Shown: positions 1-7,012, counted from the stretch's first letter. The stretch is 64,000 nt of DNA from Cytobacillus oceanisediminis (GCF_007830235.1 NZ_VLKI01000003.1:1-64000); one strand, 5' to 3'. Made by a program: numbers and translations. Notes: generated by a model from the sequence alone, not told the origin.

Positions 1-190
1 CTTTCACTGGTCCTATCACAGGAGCAGTCCTAGTTAGTTTCTTTTTAGGTTTTTCGTTGAAGTCCTCCATCTCTGCATACTTCTTAACGGTTCTGGGATC
101 TCTCCCCATTTTTTTAGCCACACTGGAATATCCGCAGCCTTTAAAGTTAACTTCATGTCTGATATAATTAATCTCGGCCACAGCCAACAT
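1..190 (-). CDS. IS21-like transposase (IstA-type), N-terminal 63 residues only
   Basis: On the minus strand an ATG at 190 opens a frame that runs off the left edge. The encoded N-terminus has a helix-turn-helix resembling that of IstA proteins: a serine-valine-alanine helix, then a Gly-Arg-Asp-Pro-Arg-Thr-Val-Lys-Lys-Tyr recognition segment near residues 33-42. It is followed by a proline/lysine-rich linker. AGGAGG lies upstream at 201-206. The gene reads away from the truncated translocase gene to its right, so the insertion-sequence end must lie between about 200 and 310. Family assignment rests on the N-terminus alone; another HTH-bearing transposase family is possible. Confidence 0.65.
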   Translation of the reverse strand, partial: MLAVAEINYIRHEVNFKGCGYSSVAKKMGRDPRTVKKYAEMEDFNEKPKKKLTRTAPVIGPVK

Positions 191-266
191 CTCCTTAATA
201 CCTCCTGCACGTTTTGTACCCAACAGGAAGTGTATGTGTATTTGGGAATGTTGACAAGTGGCCTTT

Positions 267-306
267 TTTAATTTGTGCAGGCCCCTCGGGGCCTGCACAA
301 ATTAAA
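267..306. repeat. Perfect 19-bp-arm hairpin at the insertion-sequence/translocase junction
   Basis: Arms 267-285 and 288-306 are exact reverse complements around a 2-base loop, centred on GGCCCC-TC-GGGGCC and flanked by AATT. It lies between the transposase start and the first recognisable translocase codons. It may be the end of the insertion sequence, a two-way terminator protecting the element from read-through, or a structure bound by the transposase. The opposite end of the insertion is outside the window, so target duplications cannot be checked. Confidence 0.8.
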
Positions 307-309
307 TGC

Positions 310-891
310 CATAACCTACATTTTTATGATGCCATAAACAAGATGACCAGTATATTTACCATGTTAAGGTCTAAAGGGTTTAAAAATGTTAAGAAAGCCA
401 ATATTCCAACAAGACATTTTATCATTATAGATGAAGCTGCAGAGTTAGCAAGTTCAGGTGAAACAGATCCAAAAGTTAAGGAAATTAAAATTAAATGTGA
501 AAACATCATAAAGGACATTGCAAGACGTGGAAGGGCTAGTGGAATGAAATTGCTCTACTGTACCCAGTATCCAACTGTTGAGACAGTCAGTTCTCAAGTA
601 AAGAGGAACTTATTAGCACGAATTTGTTTACCTGTAGATACTGCAACAGCAAGTGGAGTTGTATTAGATGAAGGTGGAGCAGAGAAACTTCCTGATGTGC
701 AAGGAAGAGCCATATACAAGCGTTTTAGGAAGGTTGAAATGCAAACCTATCTTATGGATGATGATTTGATTAATAAGGTTATAGAGCCTCATATCACGTT
801 TAAATCAAGGGGTGAAAAGAGTAGTGCATCACTCAACAATGAGAAAACTTCAGAGACAAGAAGCTATACTACTATCTTTAAAGAAGTTTGA
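310..891 (+). pseudogene. FtsK/TcpA-like DNA translocase, 5' end removed by insertion
   Basis: From about 310 the frame encodes the C-terminal half of an FtsK/SpoIIIE-family motor of the kind used as coupling protein in Gram-positive conjugative elements. A Walker B motif (IIIDEAAELA), an IARRGRASG segment and the CTQYP sensor region are visible. These are followed by the usual ending with a leucine-proline-aspartate-valine-glutamine-glycine-arginine segment. The Walker A half is missing, and the upstream codons belong to the insertion-sequence end and a hairpin. The nominal start at 214 lies in that foreign sequence. The 3' end overlaps the replication-relaxation gene by 80 bases in another frame. 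The family normally pumps DNA through the conjugation channel; this copy is presumably inactive. Confidence 0.8.
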
Positions 892-1441
892 TTATTTAAC
901 CAGATGGCAAATACAACAGATTCATAATTTAAAAAGTGATCGAAATGCTCAACGGATAATGAAGGAAATGGAGGAGTATGTGCACGTTTTAAAGGAAGGG
1001 GAGAACATTTATTATCTCAATGCAAAAGGTCGAGAAACAGTGAGTTCTGAAAAGGTTAGGAAAAAGACCACGACAGTTGAACATTATATCATGCGAAATT
1101 ACTTGTATATTGCTTTAGGTTACCCTTTTGAATGGAAAAATGAGGTCGAAATTATCAGCATTAAGCAGAAGGATAAATTGAGATGTAGACCTGATGCTTT
1201 AATTCAAAAGGGGAGTGATTACACAGTTATTGAAGTCGATAACATGCAGAAGATGAATGAGAATCAAAACAAAATTGATAAATACAGACAATTAATATTG
1301 CGTGGTGCTTTTGGATTGGTTTCCCCTAAGTTTGTTTGGATCACCAGAACTGACTATCGGAAAAAGGAATTGCTTAAAGCATGTGAAGGTTTAAAGGTAG
1401 AAGTTTACTTGCTATCCGATTTCAAAGGTAAGGGGAGATAA
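812..1441 (+). CDS. Replication-relaxation family protein
   Basis: The 209-residue product starts at GTG 812 or possibly ATG 839, and overlaps the end of the translocase gene. The N-terminal 70 residues look like a winged helix (LTRWQIQQIHNL, then a dimer of basic helices). The C-terminal part carries the RPDALIQKG and VIEVDN segments characteristic of the replication-relaxation family (PF13814), which resembles a nuclease-like core. These proteins are common in Gram-positive conjugative elements and plasmids, next to the coupling ATPase as here. The biochemical role is not well established; DNA binding at transfer or replication start is the usual inference. Confidence 0.8.
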   Translation: MKRVVHHSTMRKLQRQEAILLSLKKFDYLTRWQIQQIHNLKSDRNAQRIMKEMEEYVHVLKEGENIYYLNAKGRETVSSEKVRKKTTTVEHYIMRNYLYIALGYPFEWKNEVEIISIKQKDKLRCRPDALIQKGSDYTVIEVDNMQKMNENQNKIDKYRQLILRGAFGLVSPKFVWITRTDYRKKELLKACEGLKVEVYLLSDFKGKGR

Positions 1442-1443
1442 TT

Positions 1444-1581
1444 ATGAAAGAAGTATTTGTAGATTATGCTGATATGGCTTATCAAATTTATAAAAAGACA
1501 GGTTTAGATGTAGAAGTTGTCCTAAAAGTATTGGATGCTGAATTTGAATATTTAAAGGAAAAAGGATTAGTGGAACTATAA
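1444..1581 (+). CDS. Small element-encoded protein, 45 aa
   Basis: An ATG at 1444 sits 6 bases after a strong GGGGAG site and gives a 45-residue acidic, helix-rich product (begins MKEVFVDYADMAYQ, ends KEKGLVEL). It lies two bases after the replication-relaxation stop and 21 bases before the pilin-like gene, so it is probably cotranscribed. The pattern of hydrophobic residues suggests two amphipathic helices. I do not recognise the family. Confidence 0.65.
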   Translation: MKEVFVDYADMAYQIYKKTGLDVEVVLKVLDAEFEYLKEKGLVEL

Positions 1582-1602
1582 ACACTCTGAGGAGGAAACA
1601 GC

Positions 1603-2034
1603 ATGTTTAAACGTAAAGAAGAGGTTTATTCCATTAAAAAATTTATGAATAGAAAAAAAGAGACTGTTGTTCCGTTATCTGATAAAGAAAAGAAATTATT
1701 CTTTGAGTCTGGTATATTAATTCCATTTGCAGTTGCTCCATTATTAAAAGTTAAAAGTGCATTTGCTGCAGAAGCAGTACCAGTTACAGCAACAGAAGTC
1801 ACAAATGCAATGTATGAGAAGATGCTTCACGCGTTTGATCCTTTGATTACCCTTGTGCAAGCTTTAGCTTACCCTGTGGCAATGGTTGTGGTGTTAGGTG
1901 GTGCTTTATTCATTATGATTGGAAATAAGGATAAAGGATTTAGTATGATGCAAGGTGCTGGATTAGGTTATGTCCTTGTTCAAATGACTCCTTTAGTCCT
2001 TAATATTCTTGTGGAAGCAATGAAAGTTATTTAA
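1603..2034 (+). CDS. VirB2/TrbC-like conjugation pilin candidate
   Basis: The product has 143 residues. A basic N-terminus of about 30 residues leads into a hydrophobic segment (about 34-55) ending in AFA-AEA, which looks like a long signal sequence cleaved near residue 55. Two membrane segments follow at about 86-108 and 116-140, separated by a short positively charged loop (GNKDKG). Long leader plus two helices is the layout of VirB2/TrbC pilins of type IV secretion systems, and the neighbours fit a conjugation module. AGGAGG precedes the start at a good distance. Sequence similarity to a named pilin cannot be confirmed by eye. Confidence 0.6.
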   Translation: MFKRKEEVYSIKKFMNRKKETVVPLSDKEKKLFFESGILIPFAVAPLLKVKSAFAAEAVPVTATEVTNAMYEKMLHAFDPLITLVQALAYPVAMVVVLGGALFIMIGNKDKGFSMMQGAGLGYVLVQMTPLVLNILVEAMKVI

Positions 2035-2046
2035 GGGGGAATAAAA

Positions 2047-2205
2047 ATGAATACAGAAATTATCAAGTATGTTGTGTTTCATAAAGCCTCCAATAAAGTT
2101 GTATTAGTGACATTTGATGAAAAAGAAGCACTTGACTATATAATTAAAACTCGTGATAAAGATGGAAATCTTCAATATTCATATCAATGGCATTTTCACG
2201 ATTAG
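2047..2205 (+). CDS. Small element-encoded protein, 52 aa
   Basis: The ATG at 2047 follows an AAGGGGGA ribosome site by 8 bases and encodes 52 residues ending in a tryptophan-histidine-rich tail (YQWHFHD). The body reads as alternating beta strands and one helix (KVVLVTFDEKEALDYIIK). It lies 12 bases after the pilin-like gene and 11 before the peptidase gene, in the same orientation. I do not recognise the family. Codon use and the ribosome site support a real gene. Confidence 0.6.
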   Translation: MNTEIIKYVVFHKASNKVVLVTFDEKEALDYIIKTRDKDGNLQYSYQWHFHD

Positions 2206-2216
2206 AGGTGTAAATC

Positions 2217-2852
2217 ATGATTGTTCGGATTACATCAAAGTTTGGAGAAGTTAGTTCAATTCATAAAACACCTCACACTGGAATTGATATTGGATTAAAT
2301 GAAGGTACACCTTTAAGAAGTGTTTATGATGGAGTAATTAAGCAAGTATATGATGGGAGTACAAATATAGGAAAAGGTGTAAAGATACAGTTTAAAGACG
2401 GTACAGAAGGCATATACGGTCATTTGAGTGAGGTGAAAGTAAAAGCAGGGGAAATGGTTCAGGATGGGCAAATAATAGGTTTATCGGGTAATACAGGAAG
2501 GTCAACAGGTGAACATTTGCATTTTGCATTAAAGAAAAATGGGGAGTATATAGATCCATCATCAATAGTTGATAAAACGATTAATCATTCATGGTTAGAT
2601 GCTTTTATTCAAAATGGAAAAGTTGGTCAAGTGGAGTACTTCAATGTTTGGGAGTGGTTAGGTGGAAAAGTTTCAGAAGTTACCCTTAACAATACTGTTG
2701 ATTTCATTGCGGATTTTACTCTTGCGTTTCCTATCCTCACCGTTGTTAGCTGTAGCGTGTATGCTCTTATTAACATGTTTAGTAAGAATGCTGCTAAATG
2801 GGGTGCAATAGGTACAATAATATATGGAATGATGATTATAGAGAGTGGCTAA
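2217..2852 (+). CDS. M23-family peptidase with C-terminal membrane anchor
   Basis: The 211-residue product opens directly with an M23 (LytM-type) zinc endopeptidase fold. HTGID gives His20 and Asp24, YGH gives His69 and HLHF gives His100/His102, so all metal ligands are present. After a linker, two hydrophobic segments occupy about 163-190 and 194-208. There is no N-terminal signal peptide, which is unusual for a wall hydrolase, so membrane delivery must come from the C-terminal segments. In conjugative elements such enzymes open peptidoglycan for the transfer channel, which fits the neighbouring pilin-like gene. The substrate bond is not predictable. Confidence 0.8.
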   Translation: MIVRITSKFGEVSSIHKTPHTGIDIGLNEGTPLRSVYDGVIKQVYDGSTNIGKGVKIQFKDGTEGIYGHLSEVKVKAGEMVQDGQIIGLSGNTGRSTGEHLHFALKKNGEYIDPSSIVDKTINHSWLDAFIQNGKVGQVEYFNVWEWLGGKVSEVTLNNTVDFIADFTLAFPILTVVSCSVYALINMFSKNAAKWGAIGTIIYGMMIIESG

Positions 2853-2949
2853 ATGTCATTATTTTTTTAAAAAAGATATTAGTAAAATTTCCCTATGGTT
2901 TCCGTTGTTTTGTGGTAAAATTTAGCTATAAACTTTAGGGGTGATAATT

Positions 2950-3570
2950 TTGAAGAAAGTAAGTTTTTTATTTCTTATAATATTGGTTATAATTACTGGT
3001 TGCTCTTCTAGTCCTACAAAAGTTGAAGAAGATAATACCGATGATTATGAAATTGACTTACAGAAAGTTGTCAGTTTAATGCTAACTCAATCTGTGAGCG
3101 CCGAAGAAATGATAGGTATTTATTCAGAGGTTTGGAGTACCAGTATAGACATAACAATAGATGATTCGGCTATGGCTAGTATTTTAAATATTGAATACTA
3201 TGATGTGCCAAAATATTTTAAAAGCGATGATAGAGGTTATATTGCTTTTCAAGGGAATTTTGAAAAAGCATTAAGTAAAACACAATACTATTTTAAAAAG
3301 CCAGGGAAAAGCGGAGAGATTGAGTCGAATAGAGAAGAAGTCACCGAATTGATTAAGAAATTAAATGATCCTCCTGAAAAGTATAAAGACGCTTATGATA
3401 TTGCTTTTGAAATGTATAGTTTATATGAAAAATATATTACCTTTGCACTTTCTCCAAGTGGTTCTTTAATGACATATAACCAAGAAGCCAATAAACTATC
3501 CTCTGATTTAGTAACAAAAGTTAAAGAGTTTGAAGTGAAAATGCCTGTAAATAAAGGAAATGATGAGTGA
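2950..3570 (+). CDS. Putative lipoprotein of the mobile element
   Basis: Translation most likely starts at TTG 2950, 8 bases after AGGGGTG; the GTG at 2941 overlaps that site. The 206-residue product has a lipoprotein signal (MKKVSFLFLIILVIITGC) with the lipobox cysteine at residue 18. A serine- and acid-rich linker and a mostly helical, charged domain follow. It is separated from the peptidase gene by 97 bases and ends at an intrinsic terminator that overlaps its stop codon. No family is recognised; surface roles such as entry exclusion are possible but unproven. Confidence 0.7.
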   Translation: MKKVSFLFLIILVIITGCSSSPTKVEEDNTDDYEIDLQKVVSLMLTQSVSAEEMIGIYSEVWSTSIDITIDDSAMASILNIEYYDVPKYFKSDDRGYIAFQGNFEKALSKTQYYFKKPGKSGEIESNREEVTELIKKLNDPPEKYKDAYDIAFEMYSLYEKYITFALSPSGSLMTYNQEANKLSSDLVTKVKEFEVKMPVNKGNDE

Positions 3571-3593
3571 GGATTATTCCTTGCTCTTTTTTT
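3565..3593 (+). terminator. Intrinsic terminator after the lipoprotein gene
   Basis: GAGTGAGGA (3565-3573) pairs with TCCTTGCTC (3578-3586) around a TTAT loop, followed by seven T. Almost the same hairpin recurs at 4437-4464 after the second DUF771 gene. Confidence 0.85.
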
Positions 3594-3624
3594 ATATTAA
3601 ATTATTTCATATTAACTGATTATT

Positions 3625-3653
3625 TTGACAATATAATATTTTACCCGTATAAT
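3625..3653 (+). promoter_or_regulatory. Consensus sigma-A promoter for the HTH/DUF771 genes
   Basis: A perfect TTGACA (3625-3630) and a perfect TATAAT (3648-3653) are separated by exactly 17 bases. It lies 55 bases before the HTH gene start and should drive the three small regulatory genes strongly unless repressed. Confidence 0.85.
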
Positions 3654-3707
3654 AACCAAAGTGTTCTGCAGGATATGTAACAGTATTAATAACAGAGAGG
3701 TGCAACA

Positions 3708-3899
3708 TTGAAGACAGCAGAGATTAATAGGGATCAATTACCCGAAGCATTAAGTCCGAGACATATACAAGAAATACTCGGTATCGGTAAAAAACAAACT
3801 TATGAAATGATGGAAAATCCACCGTTTCATGTAGTAAAAGTTGGCAGGTTATATAAGATATCAAAGAAAGCATTTTTTAGGTGGTTTGATGGAGAGTAA
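3708..3899 (+). CDS. Excisionase-like HTH DNA-binding protein
   Basis: The 63-residue product starts at TTG 3708, 7 bases after GAGAGGTG. It is a single winged-helix domain of the AlpA/excisionase type: LSPRHIQEILGIGKKQTYEMM forms the helix-turn-helix, and HVVKVGRLYKISKKAFFRWF the wing and final helix. Such proteins direct excision or act as small regulators of integrated elements. Its position next to a serine recombinase gene supports a role in controlling excision. It is the first gene after a consensus promoter, followed 1 base later by a DUF771 gene. Confidence 0.75.
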   Translation: MKTAEINRDQLPEALSPRHIQEILGIGKKQTYEMMENPPFHVVKVGRLYKISKKAFFRWFDGE

Positions 3900-3900
3900 A

Positions 3901-4164
3901 ATGATTAATGTAAAAATTGATGAAGGTGAAGTACGCAAGTTATTCATAGAAGAACTGAAATCACACGTTAGCAAAGTAGATGCAGAGTTGGTTTTTTGGG
4001 ATACTAAAGAATTAGAGAAGAGAACATGTATGTGTATGAATACAATTCAAAAAGAATTCTTTTATGATCCTCGATTTCCGAAAAGAAAAGTAGGGAATAA
4101 GTGGTATTATCCAGCACAAAAAACGAAAGAATTTTTACTAAACTGGATAGATGAAACAAAATAG
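3901..4164 (+). CDS. DUF771 family protein, copy 1
   Basis: An 87-residue product. The start at ATG 3901 is preferred over ATG 3889 because it gives exactly the length and N-terminal alignment of the next gene (MINVKIDEGEVRK against MFEVKVDESELRK). The conserved core ELVFWDTKELEKRTCMCMNT then YDPRFPKRKVGNKWYYP marks DUF771, a small phage/element family with an excisionase-like winged helix. It is about 60 per cent identical by eye to copy 2 and is probably a DNA-binding regulator or recombination directionality factor. The arrangement suggests tandem duplication. Confidence 0.8.
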   Translation: MINVKIDEGEVRKLFIEELKSHVSKVDAELVFWDTKELEKRTCMCMNTIQKEFFYDPRFPKRKVGNKWYYPAQKTKEFLLNWIDETK

Positions 4165-4178
4165 AACGAGGTAAGATT

Positions 4179-4442
4179 ATGTTTGAGGTTAAAGTAGATG
4201 AAAGTGAACTGAGAAAAATTTATTTGAAGAAACTAGATGAGCATTTAGAAAAGATGGATAATGAATTATTGTTTTGGGATACGGATGATTTAATGAAACA
4301 AACAAGGCTTTCATGGAACACAATACAAAAAGAATTCTTTTATGATCCTAGATTCCCTAAAAGAAAACTTGGTCGAAAGTGGCTATTTCCTGCACGTAAA
4401 ACAAAAGAATTTTTACTCGAATGGCTTGATGAACAAGAGTAA
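4179..4442 (+). CDS. DUF771 family protein, copy 2
   Basis: An 87-residue paralogue of the preceding gene, 14 bases downstream behind a GAGGTAAG site. It keeps the ELLFWDTDDLMKQTRLSWNT and YDPRFPKRKLGRKW core, and ends LLEWLDEQE against LLNWIDETK in copy 1. The C-terminal half is the most conserved part and likely contacts DNA; the N-terminal 30 residues may mediate pairing. Its stop codon lies inside a terminator hairpin. Two related factors beside one recombinase could set integration against excision, which is inference. Confidence 0.8.
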   Translation: MFEVKVDESELRKIYLKKLDEHLEKMDNELLFWDTDDLMKQTRLSWNTIQKEFFYDPRFPKRKLGRKWLFPARKTKEFLLEWLDEQE

Positions 4443-4464
4443 GGATTATTCCTTGCTCTTTTTT
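4437..4464 (+). terminator. Intrinsic terminator after DUF771 copy 2
   Basis: GAGTAAGGA (4437-4445) pairs with TCCTTGCTC (4450-4458), followed by six T. It is a near duplicate of the hairpin at 3565-3593. Confidence 0.85.
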
Positions 4465-4559
4465 GGTTCCGAATGGTTCAGAAGGTGGTTTCGAAAGTAG
4501 GTTGTGAATCTATAGTAAGTGGGTTGTGAATTGTTCGGAAGTCGATGTTGTTGGGAACC
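4465..4559. repeat. Repeat-rich segment before the recombinase gene
   Basis: GGTTCCGAA (4465-4473) is matched by TTCGGAA (4534-4540) and GGGAACC (4553-4559) in inverted orientation. GTTGTGAAT occurs twice in direct orientation, at 4501 and 4523, a spacing of 22 bases or about two helical turns. Such spacing suggests operator or directionality-factor binding sites controlling the recombinase. This is inference from pattern only. Confidence 0.45.
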
Positions 4560-4668
4560 TTCAAGATGAAGGAGCGTTTAAAGGATGTCGAAAATTAGAT
4601 ATTAAATAGTTATATTATGTAATCATTTGATACAATGGTTGTATTACAGGTACATGGGGTGAGAATAT

Positions 4669-6330
4669 TTGGATGTCGCTGTATACACTAGGGTAAGTAC
4701 TAAGCATGAGGAACAGTTATCCTCAATGGAGAACCAGAAGAGACACTATATTGACTTTTGCGACAGAAATAACTATAACTTGGTCAAATTGTATTCTGAT
4801 GAAGGATTAAGTGCAACCAGTCCTAAGCGTAAAGAATATCTTGAAATGATCTATGATGCAGGTTTAGATTTCATTAGAGATAAAAATTCAAATGAAATTT
4901 TATATTTTAAACTATCCGAAAGAACACCAAAATTTGATTTAATCATCACCAAAGACGTATCACGTTTTGCAAGGAATACTGATGCAATTGTGTTAGCAAG
5001 AAAGTTAAGAGAAAAAGGTGTATATGTTCTTTTTGAAAATGCAGGATTCAGTACAGATGATAATGATTGGGAATTGAGATTAAGTTTACTCTTAACATTT
5101 TCTCAACAGGAAAGTATTGACCGTTCAAAGAAAGTTGCATTTGCTTATAAGCAGCGTTCTAAATCTGGTATTTTTCATTTAGCAAGAAATCTTTATGGGT
5201 ACAAATATAATCCTGAAACGAAAATTGTATCTGTTGTAGAGGAAGAAGCAGAAGTCATAAGAAAAATGTTCGATTTATATATCAATGGATATGGTGTAAA
5301 AAACATCTCAAATTACCTTAATGAAAACAACATTAAAACTCAAAACGGTAAAGAATGGGTTGGAGGAAATGTCAGAAGGTTATTGAGAAATGAAAAATAT
5401 ATAGGTCGTGTAATTTTAAATAAGTATACTAATAGTGGAATTACTGGCTCAAATAAGAAAATAAAAAGACCTGAATCAGAATGGGTAATTCATGAAGATG
5501 CTATACCAGCTATTATTGATATGGATACATGGAACAAAGCACAGGAAGTAATTTCAAAACGAGTAGATCAATCAAAAGAAGGAAGTTTAACTGGTTCAAG
5601 AAAAGTAAAGAACATTTTCTATAATAAGTTGTATTGTGGACGATGTGGGAAACCTTTTGTTCGAGTTTCAGCAACTAAAGAAAGAAGTTATGGAACATTT
5701 GTACAGTATAACTACATATGTTCAAATAGAAGGCAAAGAAAAAGCTGTGACAATACAATGAAGACTCATGGAGTACTTGAAAAAAGAATTAATGAGTTCG
5801 CAGCAAATGAACTTCCTAATGTTCTTATGGAAAAAAGGGACATGCTTAAACGAATTATTTCTATAGAAAAGAAAATGTTGACAGGGAAAATGAAATTGTC
5901 AGAAAGAATGTGTGGTTCGATTAAAAAGAAAATTGCACAGATTGATGATGAAGTTAATAAACTTATTACCGCATTTGCAAAAAGTAGCTCAACTGTTGTT
6001 TCAGTTATTGAAAAGAAAATTGAAGAATTAGAATTAACCAAGCAAGAATTAAATAATCAGTTGCTTGATCATGATGTAATTTCCATTGAGAGTAAAATTA
6101 ATCAACTTGATGATTCTTATAGTGATTTAGATAAGATGGTTAAAGAAGAATATTCATTTGAGGAAGCATTAAAGTATATAGGTAAGATTACAGTTGATGG
6201 GGATGATATTTCTTTCAATGTATTATCAGATGGAAAATTAGAACCATTGCTAAACATTGATGTTAATAAAATTGGTCAATCAAATTTAGAGAAATTAATA
6301 AAGGAAACCAAAGAATTATTAAAGAGTTGA
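4669..6330 (+). CDS. Large serine recombinase (integrase of the element)
   Basis: The 553-residue product starts at TTG 4669, 7 bases after GGGGTGAG. The resolvase catalytic domain spans about 1-165: YTRVST holds the nucleophile Ser10, with DVSRFARNT and an SQQES helix further on. The recombinase domain follows (about 190-300: YGYKYNPETK, YLNENNIKT, LLRNEKYIGRV). A zinc ribbon comes next (CGRCGKPF then CSNRRQRKSCDN, about 323-366), then a long coiled coil (about 370-500). This is the full layout of phage-type large serine integrases, which join attP to attB with no outside energy source. It is the last gene of the element and points at the disrupted comGC, consistent with that being its target. 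Confidence 0.93.
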   Translation: MDVAVYTRVSTKHEEQLSSMENQKRHYIDFCDRNNYNLVKLYSDEGLSATSPKRKEYLEMIYDAGLDFIRDKNSNEILYFKLSERTPKFDLIITKDVSRFARNTDAIVLARKLREKGVYVLFENAGFSTDDNDWELRLSLLLTFSQQESIDRSKKVAFAYKQRSKSGIFHLARNLYGYKYNPETKIVSVVEEEAEVIRKMFDLYINGYGVKNISNYLNENNIKTQNGKEWVGGNVRRLLRNEKYIGRVILNKYTNSGITGSNKKIKRPESEWVIHEDAIPAIIDMDTWNKAQEVISKRVDQSKEGSLTGSRKVKNIFYNKLYCGRCGKPFVRVSATKERSYGTFVQYNYICSNRRQRKSCDNTMKTHGVLEKRINEFAANELPNVLMEKRDMLKRIISIEKKMLTGKMKLSERMCGSIKKKIAQIDDEVNKLITAFAKSSSTVVSVIEKKIEELELTKQELNNQLLDHDVISIESKINQLDDSYSDLDKMVKEEYSFEEALKYIGKITVDGDDISFNVLSDGKLEPLLNIDVNKIGQSNLEKLIKETKELLKS

Positions 6331-6358
6331 CAGGTAGGGATTTAACCTACCTGTTTTT
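6330..6358 (+). terminator. Intrinsic terminator after the recombinase gene
   Basis: ACAGGTAGG (6330-6338) pairs exactly with CCTACCTGT (6346-6354), followed by a T run. It insulates the truncated comGC and the remaining comG genes from recombinase transcription. Confidence 0.85.
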
Positions 6359-6380
6359 GGGTACAACTATACAAATGGTT
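6359..6380. other. Probable attachment site (attR) at the element/comGC junction
   Basis: Everything up to about 6358 is element sequence (recombinase gene and its terminator), while from about 6375 the sequence encodes ComGC. The crossover must therefore lie in or just around the GGGTACAACTATACAA stretch. The short core shared with the left end cannot be defined because attL is outside the window. Confidence 0.6.
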
Positions 6381-6545
6381 CAAGCTCAGGTTCAGGCGTA
6401 TGAAATAGAAGAGAAGAAACTTCCTGCAGATATTTCTGCTTTAAAAATTGCAGGATACCTAGAGGAAACTTCATGCCCAAATGGAGATGCCATTCAAATA
6501 ACTGCAGAAGGAAAAGTTGAACGAACAACTCCTGGTTCAACTTGA
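6375..6545 (+). pseudogene. comGC: 3' fragment of comGC, competence pseudopilin, separated from its 5' end
   Basis: This frame encodes the last 56 residues or so of the major competence pilin. MVQAQVQAYEIE corresponds to the helix after the pilin stem, and the conserved CPNG segment with its cysteine lies near the C-terminus. The N-terminal prepilin signal (GFTL type) and membrane helix are absent; what precedes is element sequence. ComGC is the major subunit of the transformation pilus, so the intact gene exists only if the element excises. The stop codon overlaps the comGD start as in an intact operon, so the comG layout downstream is undisturbed. Confidence 0.9.
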
Positions 6546-7012
6546 GAGACTACATCAGATCCTTCAACGCCATGATTCGAAATAATCAAGGGTTTACGCT
6601 AATTGAATCCCTCTTTGTCCTCAGCATATTCCTCATCATTGCCTCAATTACGGCTGTTTTGGTCAAACCACATTTCTTCTACTTTGAAAAACAGATATTT
6701 TTTTCCCAAATAAAATCTGATTTGCTGTATGCCCAGCAATATGCATTAACCCATCAAACAGATGTGGTCGTCCAGTTTTTACCGGACCAGCATAAGTATA
6801 CCGCACAGGTGAAGTTAGGTTCTGAAACTATTATTAGCCGTGAATATTCTCCTCAGTTTGAGATAAGGAAGGGGACCATGCCTTTGTATTTTCAGTATGG
6901 ACCAAGCGGGAATACGAATAAATTTGGCAGTTTCTATATCATGGCGGGCGAGGAAAGGTACTTGATTACATTTTTAATAGGGAGAGGGAGGTTTTATGTG
7001 GCGAAAGAATGA
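6542..7012 (+). CDS. comGD: Competence minor pseudopilin ComGD
   Basis: The 156-residue product starts at TTG 6542, overlapping the comGC stop; ATG 6572 is an alternative and still precedes the prepilin site. The type III signal is GFTLIES (about 17-23), followed by a 20-residue membrane helix (LFVLSIFLIIASITAVLV) and a beta-rich globular domain. ComGD is a minor pseudopilin of the transformation pilus, cleaved and methylated by ComC. It overlaps comGE by 17 bases. No clear ribosome site precedes it, so it probably relies on coupling to comGC translation, which the insertion would abolish. Confidence 0.88.
   Translation: MRDYIRSFNAMIRNNQGFTLIESLFVLSIFLIIASITAVLVKPHFFYFEKQIFFSQIKSDLLYAQQYALTHQTDVVVQFLPDQHKYTAQVKLGSETIISREYSPQFEIRKGTMPLYFQYGPSGNTNKFGSFYIMAGEERYLITFLIGRGRFYVAKE

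Larger units (their letters stand above)
1..6370. mobile_element. Right end of an integrated conjugative-type element inserted in comGC
   Basis: This stretch is visibly richer in A+T than the chromosomal genes to its right. It contains conjugation-type genes (FtsK/TcpA-like ATPase, replication-relaxation protein, VirB2-like pilin, M23 peptidase), an excisionase-like HTH protein, two DUF771 proteins and, as its last gene, a large serine recombinase. Immediately after the recombinase terminator the sequence becomes the 3' part of comGC. The left end, and the comGA/comGB side of the broken operon, lie outside the window. Whether it is a full ICE, an IME or a decaying remnant cannot be decided here; the insertion-interrupted translocase gene suggests partial decay. 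Confidence 0.85.

Noticed and set aside
6327-6374. TTG start that would join element sequence to comGC
   Set aside because: The first codons overlap the recombinase stop and terminator. They are chance codons in front of the comGC fragment, not a new fusion gene.
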